This document shows positions 16,753 to 23,995 of a stretch of 64,000 bases of DNA, one piece after another. The notes under the pieces were generated by a model. The model had not been told where the DNA came from. It saw nothing but the letters and a program-made list of their open reading frames with translations, and did not search any database. This DNA comes from Opitutaceae bacterium (GTDB lineage Bacteria; Verrucomicrobiota; Verrucomicrobiia; Opitutales; Opitutaceae), in contig PLXR01000161.1 in NCBI GenBank assembly GCA_003151495.1, forward strand, positions 189 through 64,188, in the 5' to 3' direction. Each line of letters starts with the position of its first letter. Position 1 is the first letter of the stretch. Position numbers and translations under genes: made by a program.

Positions 16753-17517
16753 TCAGCCTGCGTCCTCGTCCTCCAGGTCGCCCCTGCGCCTGGCCCGGGC
16801 GATCCCGCGTTTTCCCTCGGTGATGAATTGAAGGAACTTGCGGGCCTCGGCCGACTTGAACGTTCCCTTCGCCATCGCGGCGGCCGCGATCTCCCGGATG
16901 TTGCCCGCATTGAAGTACACCAGCCTGAAAGCGTCCTTGAGCTCGTTGACGGCATCCCTCGTCGCGCCGCGGCGCCTCAGGCCGACGAGGTTGAGGCCGG
17001 ACACCTCGTTTCGCTCCGCGACCATGGTGAACGGCGGTATGTCCTGGGTGATCCGCGACAGGCCCCCGACGATCGAGCCCTCCCCTATCCGGCTGAACTG
17101 GTGGAACGCCGCGCCGCCGCCGAGAACGGCGTTGTCGCCGACCACGACGTGGCCCGCCAGGAGGACGGCGTTGGCGACGACCACATTGTCCCCGACGCGG
17201 GAGTCGTGGGCGACGTGCGAGCAGGCCATGAAGAGGCAGTTGGCGCCCACCTCGGTGAAGGCCCCCGCCTCGGTCGAGCGGTTGATCGTCACGTACTCAT
17301 GGATGGTCGTGCCCGCCCCGATCCTCGCACCGGTCCTCACCGCAGGGTCGAACTTGAGGACCTGCGGGTCGCCCCCGATGACCGCGTAGGGGTGCACCGT
17401 GACCCGGTCCCCCAGGATCGCTCCGGACCGGATGATGGCGCCGGCGTGGATCACGCACCCGTCCCCCACCTGTGCGCCCTGCTCGACGATTGCCGTGGGA
17501 TGTATTGACGCCTTCAT
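16753..17517 (-). CDS. lpxA: UDP-N-acetylglucosamine O-acyltransferase
   Basis: 254 residues from ATG 17517; an ATG five codons earlier is possible. First enzyme of lipid A synthesis, moving a hydroxyacyl chain from acyl carrier protein to UDP-GlcNAc. It has a left-handed beta-helix of hexapeptide repeats from the start (IHPTAIVEQGAQVGDGCVI). LpxA-specific motifs include GGDPQVLKFDP, EYVTINRST and the catalytic His in ACSHVAHDSRVGDN. The C-terminal helical domain is present (LVGLRRRGATRDAVNELKDA). It shows that the organism makes lipid A, so it has an LPS outer membrane. The other lpx genes are not in this window. Confidence 0.95.
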   Translation of the reverse strand: MKASIHPTAIVEQGAQVGDGCVIHAGAIIRSGAILGDRVTVHPYAVIGGDPQVLKFDPAVRTGARIGAGTTIHEYVTINRSTEAGAFTEVGANCLFMACSHVAHDSRVGDNVVVANAVLLAGHVVVGDNAVLGGGAAFHQFSRIGEGSIVGGLSRITQDIPPFTMVAERNEVSGLNLVGLRRRGATRDAVNELKDAFRLVYFNAGNIREIAAAAMAKGTFKSAEARKFLQFITEGKRGIARARRRGDLEDEDAG

Positions 17518-17583
17518 CGGGGTGATCCTCAAAATTGGCTGCGCACAGTGCGAGAACGATTTGCCAGGTGCCGCCCCGGCGGC

Positions 17584-18237
17584 TCAGCCCTCGACGGGAG
17601 CCGCCTGCGAGGCGCGCGTCCTGCGGGCGGTCTGCATGCGGTCGGACAGGAGGTCGAGCTGGGCGTCCTTCAGAAGGTCGTAGTTCTTGAGCACCCGGAT
17701 CACCTGGAGCGTGTCGCTCTTCCCGTAGTTGCGGTGCGCGTCAATCTTGTCGATCAGGTCCAGGAGCATCGAGCGGAACGAGATTATCCCGTCCACGCCG
17801 CGTTCCTTCAGCAGCTCCACGCTCTGGGACCTGAACGGCTCCGCCGTGGGGAGCGCCGGGAGGACGAGGATCTTGGTGACGTCGCTCCCCACCCCGTCCC
17901 CCTCGGACGGGAAGAGCCTTGCCGCCTGCTTCAGGACGTTCTGCTCCAGGAACCCGAAGATCTCCGGCGATCCCTTGAGCGTGGCCGGCGTGAACACGCC
18001 GGTGTGCCAGGGCTTCACGGCCACGACCGCCTGGTGCACGAACTGCAGCTCCGTCGAGAAGAGGAAGAAGTCCGGCTTGCGGCTCCCCTTCCTCCACGAC
18101 GGGTTGTGGACAAGGAGGTCTATCTCCTCGTCACCGGCCTTCTTGCGCGCCTGCACCTGGTACTTGTGGACCTGGCGGACGAAAAAGCCGTTCTGCTCAA
18201 AGTACTCCCGGACAATGCCTTCGTCGATCGCTGACAT
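17584..18237 (-). CDS. Conserved-looking protein of unknown function
   Basis: 217 residues, soluble, not assigned to a family. The N-terminus reads as a helical start (DEGIVREYFEQNGFFVRQVHK). The middle has EEIDLLVHNPS and then AVVAVKPWHTGVF. The order Asp...(V)AVK recalls the core of PD-(D/E)xK nuclease folds, but this is only a weak pattern. The C-terminus is helical and basic (LLSDRMQTARRTRASQ). It lies between aroB (52 bp upstream) and lpxA (66 bp downstream) on the same strand, so it is a probable member of a housekeeping operon rather than mobile cargo. Confidence 0.75.
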   Translation of the reverse strand: MSAIDEGIVREYFEQNGFFVRQVHKYQVQARKKAGDEEIDLLVHNPSWRKGSRKPDFFLFSTELQFVHQAVVAVKPWHTGVFTPATLKGSPEIFGFLEQNVLKQAARLFPSEGDGVGSDVTKILVLPALPTAEPFRSQSVELLKERGVDGIISFRSMLLDLIDKIDAHRNYGKSDTLQVIRVLKNYDLLKDAQLDLLSDRMQTARRTRASQAAPVEG

Positions 18238-18289
18238 GACTCAGCTTATAGCGCCACCCGCGCAGGAACACACGAATTTTCGCCTTCCT

Positions 18290-19375
18290 TCAGTGGCAGC
18301 CGACCTCGCGCCAGGTCGCCTCGACGTCGGCCGGCTCCACGTCCCCCCTGATGACGGCCACCCCAGGGGCCCTCAGGAGGACGAATCGGAGCGCACCCGC
18401 CCGCGCCTTCTTGTCACGCGCCATTGCGTCCATGAGCTGGGCCACGGGGAGCGGGGAGCGCAGCCTCGTGGGAAGCCCGTGGGCAGCCACGACGGACTCG
18501 ATCCTCGCCACCTCCGTTCCCGCGATCATCCCGAGGCGGCTCGACAGCCTCGCGGCGGCGCAGAGGCCGACCGCGACCGCCTCTCCGTGGAGGTAGGTCC
18601 CGTACCCGGTCACCTGCTCGACCGCATGGCCGAAGGTGTGCCCCAGGTTCAGGAGCGCGCGGCCGCCGCTCTCGGCCGTCTCCCTCTCGTCGGCCTCGAC
18701 GAGTCCTGCCTTGATGCCGCAGCACACCCGGACCGTCCATGCGAGCCTGAGGTCGCCCGCCGAGAGGGCTGCGCGCTCGAGGTCCTCGAAGAGCAGGCGG
18801 TCGCCCAGGAGCGCCGTCTTGATCACCTCGGCCATTCCAGCGGCAAACTCCCGGGGAGGGAGCAGCCTGAGGAAACCCGTCGCTATGAAGACCAGTCTCG
18901 GCTGGTGGAACGCCCCGGCGAGGTTCTTTCCCGCTGCAAGGTTGATGCCGGTCTTGCCCCCGACCGAGCTGTCCACCATCGCGAGGAGCGTGGTCGGCAC
19001 CTGGTAGTAATCGATCCCGCGAAGGTAGGACGCTGCAGCGAAGCCCGCGAGGTCGCCGACGACCCCCCCGCCCACTGCGAAGACGGCCCCCGACCTGTCG
19101 AGACCCTTCGCCGCCAGGAAATCCAGTGCGCGGCCGAGTTCCGCGACCGACTTTGACTCCTCGCCAGAGGGCACGACCAGTGTCGCCGCGTCTCCGAACA
19201 GCTTTTGGAGCGTCGGGGCCTGGATCGTGGCCACGTTTCGGTCGGTGATGACCGCGATCCGCCGTGACGCTCCCTTGAGCTCCGCGACGAGGGTCCGCAC
19301 CTCCGCGGAGAGGTCCTCCGCAAAGAGGATGGAGTACGACCGGTCGCCAAGGTTTACTTGCAGGGTGTCAGGCAT
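18290..19375 (-). CDS. aroB: 3-dehydroquinate synthase
   Basis: 361 residues from ATG 19375. Second step of the shikimate pathway, converting DAHP to 3-dehydroquinate with NAD and a divalent metal. Signature segments are FAVGGGVVGDLAGFAAASY, VPTTLLAMVDSSVGGKTGIN and NLGHTFGHAVEQVTGY (metal His). GEAVAVGL and RDKKARAGALRFVLL follow as in the family. The open frame continues to 19513, but those codons are Arg-rich and unlike AroB, so the internal ATG is preferred. The DUF2937-type gene lies 67 bp upstream on the same strand. Confidence 0.95.
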   Translation of the reverse strand: MPDTLQVNLGDRSYSILFAEDLSAEVRTLVAELKGASRRIAVITDRNVATIQAPTLQKLFGDAATLVVPSGEESKSVAELGRALDFLAAKGLDRSGAVFAVGGGVVGDLAGFAAASYLRGIDYYQVPTTLLAMVDSSVGGKTGINLAAGKNLAGAFHQPRLVFIATGFLRLLPPREFAAGMAEVIKTALLGDRLLFEDLERAALSAGDLRLAWTVRVCCGIKAGLVEADERETAESGGRALLNLGHTFGHAVEQVTGYGTYLHGEAVAVGLCAAARLSSRLGMIAGTEVARIESVVAAHGLPTRLRSPLPVAQLMDAMARDKKARAGALRFVLLRAPGVAVIRGDVEPADVEATWREVGCH

Positions 19376-19442
19376 CGGGGCCTCTGAACTTGGCCGCTGG
19401 CGAACCGTCTGTCCATGGATTTGCGGCGGGCGCCGCCGGCGC

Positions 19443-20045
19443 TCACGCGGCGCCCCGAGGCCCCTGGTCCCTGCGCCTCGCCAGCCGCCGGACGATCGGT
19501 CCCCTGATCGCAAGGTGGTACGCGGCCAGGACCACGGCTATCCCGGCGCAGGCGTAGGCCAGGCCCTCCGCCGTCGTGGGGATCGCGGGGCGGTAGATCG
19601 ACAGGGTTGCCCGCGCGATTCCCCAGTCCGCGTGGGCCAGGAACACGAATGGCCGCGTCCATGCCGAGGCGCCCCGGAGCGCGGCGTCCGAGGCCGCGAG
19701 CTCGTCCACCCTGCTCATCGACGCCCTGACGACCTCCCCGAGCTTGCCCATCGCCTTGTCCGGGTTGGCCGCGGCTCCGGACACGAGCTGCTCCAGGCTC
19801 ATGCCCGACTGGGTGGCGGCGTCCTTGAAACGGTCGAGCGCCAGGCGGGCCTCGTCGAGGTGGCCCTCCAGCCTCTGGAGGTACTGCTGCATGAACTCCG
19901 GGAACTGGGAGAACGCGACCGCCCCCGCCACGCACAGGGCCCGGTCGAGCAGGCGCTCGGCACCCTCGGAGACGGACCTGAGAATGGGGGGCGCGGGCAC
20001 GCACCGACAGTCGCACACGGGACTCACCCTTGCCATCCGAATCAT
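19443..20045 (-). CDS. DUF2937-type membrane protein
   Basis: About 200 residues from ATG 20045, which has AGGGGG three bases upstream; the second ATG, 20036, has better spacing. The core LLDRALCVAGAVAFSQFPEFMQQYLQRLEGHLDEA matches the start of DUF2937 proteins when read in short pieces (SQFPEFMQQYLQRL). There is a hydrophobic segment near the N-terminus and another at the C-terminus (AYACAGIAVVLAAYHLAI), with a helical soluble part between. The protein ends in a basic tail. Function is unknown. It follows the polytopic membrane protein of the T4SS-like operon and precedes aroB, and could belong to either transcript. Confidence 0.75.
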   Translation of the reverse strand: MIRMARVSPVCDCRCVPAPPILRSVSEGAERLLDRALCVAGAVAFSQFPEFMQQYLQRLEGHLDEARLALDRFKDAATQSGMSLEQLVSGAAANPDKAMGKLGEVVRASMSRVDELAASDAALRGASAWTRPFVFLAHADWGIARATLSIYRPAIPTTAEGLAYACAGIAVVLAAYHLAIRGPIVRRLARRRDQGPRGAA

Positions 20046-20119
20046 CCGCCCCCTGGGGATCGCGGGCCGGGCCGTGGAACACGCGGCGCATCGAGCGGGC
20101 ATCCCGCCGCACCCCGACC

Positions 20120-21364
20120 CTAGGAGTCCGTGCCCGCCCCAGATTGGGATCCCCCGACCTCCCGCCGCCAGGCTATGGAGAACACCACGAGCATCGAGAG
20201 GACCAGCGACGGTATAAAGATGCGAAGCTCGTCAAGATTATGGGAGATGGACGAGACCACGAAGATCGCAGCTGCGGCGAGGACAAGCCTCCTGGCCCGC
20301 CAACCGATCGACCCCCATTCGGAGGCCAGCAGGAAAGCCATGAAGGCCAGGTAACCGCCGAGGAAGAAATAGGGATGTCCAAACCGCGGCCTCGCAATGA
20401 AGTCCCTCAGCAGGCTGATGTTGGCCGACCAGAAGCTCGCCGGCTCGCTGGCCCCCGATCCCTGGCCAAGCAGGCGGATGTTCTCAGACCAGAAGGTGGG
20501 GTGCGCCCCCGAGGCGCCGTGCACCGAATTGGCCACGCGCAGGGACACGACGATCGCCGTGGAGACGATGCCACAGAGGCCGCACCACGCCGACTCGCGC
20601 CAGAAGTTCCTTGGCCCGTGCCCGAAGGCGTGCAGTGAGAACCAGACCAGCGTGGCAAAGACGGCCGATTCCCTGTTGAGGAGCCCGATCAGGAGCAGGC
20701 AGGAAAAGGCGAGCCGGTTGCGGGCAAGTGCTGCGGCCGTGAGGGCGCAGAAGAATGCCGCGTCGAGGAAATCCGACGGGATCTCATAGATGTGCGTGAA
20801 CGTGGGGATCAGCGAGAGGGCGAAGAGCGCCGCGGTCGCGACGGCGGACATCGCGTCCAGCGCAAGGGTCCTCATTGACAGCCCCATGAATGCGGCGACC
20901 GCCAGGGTTGCCGTCACCCACCTGAAAAACACGTAGGTCCTGCCGAATTCCATTCCCGAAAAGTGCGAGAACCCCTCCATGAGATAGGGAAGCATCACCC
21001 GGTTCCGCCAGTCCCGCATGTCGAACTCGTCCAGCTGCCCGCCAAAATAGGCGGGGGAACGGTCATAGATCGCCTTCTGGCTGCCAATCGAGTCGCCCAT
21101 CGTCAGGAACCGCGGGTGCATCGTCAGCGAGACATGCGCCAAGACCGCCCCGCAAAGGATCAGGACAAACAGTATGGCAATCGCGCGCAGCCGCGAGCGG
21201 GCCTTGGAATCGTTTTGGGGAGCGTGCTCTCGGGGATTCAACAGTCGCGGCGGGCGCCGAATCCGGACAGGGGAATGCGCCATCCGCGCCGGGAAGTGCA
21301 CACGAAAATACCCTTCCTGCCGATCCCTTTGTTCGGGCGCGGTCCGCGGCACGGGCAAGATCAC
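20120..21364 (-). CDS. Polytopic membrane protein of unknown function
   Basis: 414 residues if started at GTG 21364, which overlaps the stop of the VirB6-like gene as GTGA. An internal ATG at 21283 would give 387 residues. About nine membrane helices can be read, starting with IAILFVLILCGAVLAHVSL and ending with RIFIPSLVLSMLVVFSIAW. A first loop contains WRNRVMLPYLMEGFSHFSG, and GLLNRESAVFATLVWF lies in the middle. The architecture is like the membrane part of C-type glycosyltransferases or their relatives, but no signature was recognised. The overlap ties it to the T4SS-like operon, of which it is the last member; a role in that system is inference. Confidence 0.75.
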   Translation of the reverse strand: MILPVPRTAPEQRDRQEGYFRVHFPARMAHSPVRIRRPPRLLNPREHAPQNDSKARSRLRAIAILFVLILCGAVLAHVSLTMHPRFLTMGDSIGSQKAIYDRSPAYFGGQLDEFDMRDWRNRVMLPYLMEGFSHFSGMEFGRTYVFFRWVTATLAVAAFMGLSMRTLALDAMSAVATAALFALSLIPTFTHIYEIPSDFLDAAFFCALTAAALARNRLAFSCLLLIGLLNRESAVFATLVWFSLHAFGHGPRNFWRESAWCGLCGIVSTAIVVSLRVANSVHGASGAHPTFWSENIRLLGQGSGASEPASFWSANISLLRDFIARPRFGHPYFFLGGYLAFMAFLLASEWGSIGWRARRLVLAAAAIFVVSSISHNLDELRIFIPSLVLSMLVVFSIAWRREVGGSQSGAGTDS

Positions 21365-22800
21365 AGCCGGGCACGAAGGATGCCCTTCGATTCATCCACC
21401 CTGGAGGCGGCGGATCCCATGGACGACCCGCCTTCCGCCGCTCCCGGCGGGAAACCGGGGTTCAATGGCACCGAAAGGAGCACGGCATCGGCCGCGCGGG
21501 CACCTGCCAGGCGTTCGCCCGCCGCCGCGCCCGCCGCAAACAGTCCCGCCCCGCCCGTGAACCCGGCCCCCTGCGCGAGGTTCAGCGCCAGGCGACCCGC
21601 CCCCAGGGACTGCCGACCGGCGACCCCAGCCGCCTGGGACATGAAGTGGGCACCCGTGGAGAGGAGCCTGTGGAGGAAAACGGGGCCAAGGATGGAGACC
21701 GTGGCGACCCAGAGGAAGAATCCTATTCCTCCGACAAGGATCGATAGGAGCGCGGCCACGTTTCCCATGAACCAATTGCCGAGCGCGGTCTCGACCACCC
21801 GCAGCTGGGCCTCGGAGGGGGCCCGGGACGCGATCGAACCCCATTGGAGGATGACGGCCATCTCGGGCACGCGGCTGGTCCCCGCGATGAGTGACACGAG
21901 GGCGTCATAGAGCGCGATCGTGCCGGAATGGCCGATCGCCCATGCCACCGGCCATAGGGCGAGCGACACCATGTTCATGACGTATCCCTGGGCAGCCTGC
22001 CGCGCGAAGTTGCCCTCGGGCAGGGAGAACATCCCGGTGAAGAGCGGAAGCATCATGGTTCCGGATACCGCGAGAAAATACCGCAGCTGCTCCATGAACC
22101 AGACAATCGCGGCGGCGCAGAGCAGCAGAAGGTAAAGGGGGACGACCGTGACCGCGATCAGCATGCATTTGAGCATGGCGGAGCCCAGGCCGACGCCCAT
22201 CGTGGCAAGCCTCACAATTCCGTTCCATGACGTCTCCGCACTCGACGCATAGTCGGAGGCGGTGTCCCACACCGCCACGCCATAGGCCTCAAGGTACCCG
22301 AGCACGCTTCCGTCGTTGGCGCCGTCGATCAGGGTCTCCCGTCTAAGGCTGCCTGGGGTCCTCTGCGCCGGCGGCTGTGAGAGTGCCCCCCTCCTCAGGA
22401 CATCGAAGAGCTGGCTCAGCTCGGGCATGGCATAGGCGGCCTTGACGCAGACCGCCGTCAGGTTGCGCGGGCCCCCGGTTGAGGATTCGTAGACGGCATC
22501 CGCTCCCTCCATCGCCGTGCGCATGAGGAAGGGTCCCCCTACGATGAGGGCAATCACGATCCAAGTCTTGGCTATCTCGCCAAGCTTGCCCTCACCGCCC
22601 GACCGTTGCGCGCGCAGGATGAAGCCCCAGAGCGTGAAGAGGGCCCCGAATCCGGTGAAGATCCACCCAATCCTGCCGAGCACCGCGGGTTCGCCGCCGG
22701 TCCCGTCGGTGAGCCCGCGGAATATCACGCCGCCGTCGTAGGCATTGAACACATCCAGAAGGTCGGAGACGGGAGGCGACTGTGCGATCAGCGGGTTCAA
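21361..22800 (-). CDS. VirB6/TrbL-like polytopic membrane protein
   Basis: 479 residues from TTG 22800, which overlaps the preceding stop as TTGA. Six or more membrane segments are visible: IGWIFTGFGALFTLWGFIL, WIVIALIVGGPFLM, MLIAVTVVPLYLLLLCAAAI, ALWPVAWAIGHSGTIALY, NVAALLSILVGGIGFFLW, and a Gly/Ala-rich C-terminal stretch. A long periplasmic region separates helices 2 and 3. This topology, with a Gly/Ala-rich tail, is that of VirB6/TrbL inner-membrane channel components of type IV secretion systems. Position after a TrbJ/VirB5-like gene supports the call. Sequence identity to known VirB6 is not obvious by eye. Confidence 0.7.
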   Translation of the reverse strand: MNPLIAQSPPVSDLLDVFNAYDGGVIFRGLTDGTGGEPAVLGRIGWIFTGFGALFTLWGFILRAQRSGGEGKLGEIAKTWIVIALIVGGPFLMRTAMEGADAVYESSTGGPRNLTAVCVKAAYAMPELSQLFDVLRRGALSQPPAQRTPGSLRRETLIDGANDGSVLGYLEAYGVAVWDTASDYASSAETSWNGIVRLATMGVGLGSAMLKCMLIAVTVVPLYLLLLCAAAIVWFMEQLRYFLAVSGTMMLPLFTGMFSLPEGNFARQAAQGYVMNMVSLALWPVAWAIGHSGTIALYDALVSLIAGTSRVPEMAVILQWGSIASRAPSEAQLRVVETALGNWFMGNVAALLSILVGGIGFFLWVATVSILGPVFLHRLLSTGAHFMSQAAGVAGRQSLGAGRLALNLAQGAGFTGGAGLFAAGAAAGERLAGARAADAVLLSVPLNPGFPPGAAEGGSSMGSAASRVDESKGILRARL

Positions 22801-23693
22801 TTCGAGGCGCCTCCTGTGTCCGCCGTCGACCAGAGCCTTAGGGCCGAATAGTCCGCGACGGCACCGTGGGGGACCGGCTTCCGGAGCGTCGCGAGGCGTT
22901 GGTCCTCGGCCCCGCGGGCGCGAACGGCGGCCGAATCGTTAAGCAGCGCCGATTCGGCAAGCAACTGCTCGTCCTTTGACTTCTCACGGGTTCCGGACGA
23001 GGCCCGATCCTGGCGGTCCGAAAGCTCGAGGTCGTCCAGGATGGCCCGGCGCCGGGTGTCCATGACCTGGTTCTGCGACTGGAGCTGACTGATCTCGGCC
23101 AGGAACGCCTGCTTCTCGGATTCCGTCGTCGAGCGCTTGAACCGTCCCCAGGCCAGGGTGAGTTCCGAGGCGAGCGCGTACCGGGCGGCCTGTTCCGATT
23201 CGATCTGCCCCTGGAGCTGGGCCGCGGACGAGGCGCCGCGCGCCAGGGCCTCGTACAGCGAGGGGTCGCGCGCCCGCTCCGACCCGAACACCTGCATCGT
23301 GACGCCCGCGCCGCTTTCCTTGAGCAGGTCCGCCGCGCCCTTCCGCCGGGCCGAGGCATCCATCGCCTGCCACGCCTGAAGCAGCTGCGCGTCGGTCTTC
23401 GCCCCCGCCGCAAGGAGGGCGAACTGGTCCGATATCCCCTCCAAGCCGGGAACCGCGCCGACCGCTGCCTTCGGATCGCCCGCGAAGGCCCTGAGTTCCC
23501 CAACGGTTCGCAGCGTCCCCGTCGCCGCGGCCAGCTGATCATTGAGCCTTTGAAGCTCGGCCGCCCAGTTGGCGGCCTCCGCGGGATTCGCGATCACGGT
23601 CACGAACGAGGTGTCGGCGAAGCCGAGGAACCCGCGCGAGACGGAGCACAAGGCGACCGCCAGGCAGGCCGAGGCGATCGGGCGGGTATTCAT
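22797..23693 (-). CDS. VirB5/TrbJ-like secreted helical protein
   Basis: 298 residues from ATG 23693, overlapping the lipoprotein stop as ATGA. It has an N-terminal signal-like segment (IASACLAVALCSVSRGFLGFA), so it is periplasmic. Long helical and coiled-coil-prone stretches follow (WAAELQRLNDQLAAATGTLR, TTESEKQAFLAEISQLQSQN). The pattern of a short export signal, ANPAEAANW and then Gln/Leu helices is typical of TrbJ/VirB5 minor pilus components. The C-terminus is polar. Assignment rests on pattern and on place in the operon, not on a diagnostic motif. Confidence 0.65.
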   Translation of the reverse strand: MNTRPIASACLAVALCSVSRGFLGFADTSFVTVIANPAEAANWAAELQRLNDQLAAATGTLRTVGELRAFAGDPKAAVGAVPGLEGISDQFALLAAGAKTDAQLLQAWQAMDASARRKGAADLLKESGAGVTMQVFGSERARDPSLYEALARGASSAAQLQGQIESEQAARYALASELTLAWGRFKRSTTESEKQAFLAEISQLQSQNQVMDTRRRAILDDLELSDRQDRASSGTREKSKDEQLLAESALLNDSAAVRARGAEDQRLATLRKPVPHGAVADYSALRLWSTADTGGASN

Positions 23694-23995
23694 GGGCCGG
23701 GACCTCCCGCCGGCACGGGCGAGGGAACGAACACGGGCACCCCGATGGACTCGGGGGCGAGCCGGCGCCCGTCGCGGGCCGTGCCAGACTCCTCCCAGCT
23801 GTAGTACTCTACCCGCCCGGCCGGACCCCGGCTGCCCGGCTTCTCGAGCGCCTGCCTGGCCCAGTAGAGGCGCTTGACCGCGTCGGCGGCGCCGGCGGCG
23901 TAGCCTTCCTCGTAGGCCCTGCGCTCGGTCCTGCCCGGGGCCGCCAGGCAGCCGGAGAGCGCGAGCCCGAGTACCATCGCGGATGCCGCCCTCAT
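23690..23995 (-). CDS. Small lipoprotein of the T4SS-like operon
   Basis: 101 residues. The N-terminus AASAMVLGLALSGCLAA contains a lipobox (LSGC), so the mature protein should be a lipid-anchored envelope protein starting at Cys16. A short helix, RAYEEGYAAGAADAVKRLYWARQ, follows, then a Pro/Gly-rich C-terminus. It overlaps the ATPase gene stop and the next start, both as ATGA. By size and place it could play the part of VirB7, the outer-membrane lipoprotein of T4SS, but there is no sequence signature for that. Confidence 0.75.
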   Translation of the reverse strand: MRAASAMVLGLALSGCLAAPGRTERRAYEEGYAAGAADAVKRLYWARQALEKPGSRGPAGRVEYYSWEESGTARDGRRLAPESIGVPVFVPSPVPAGGPGP

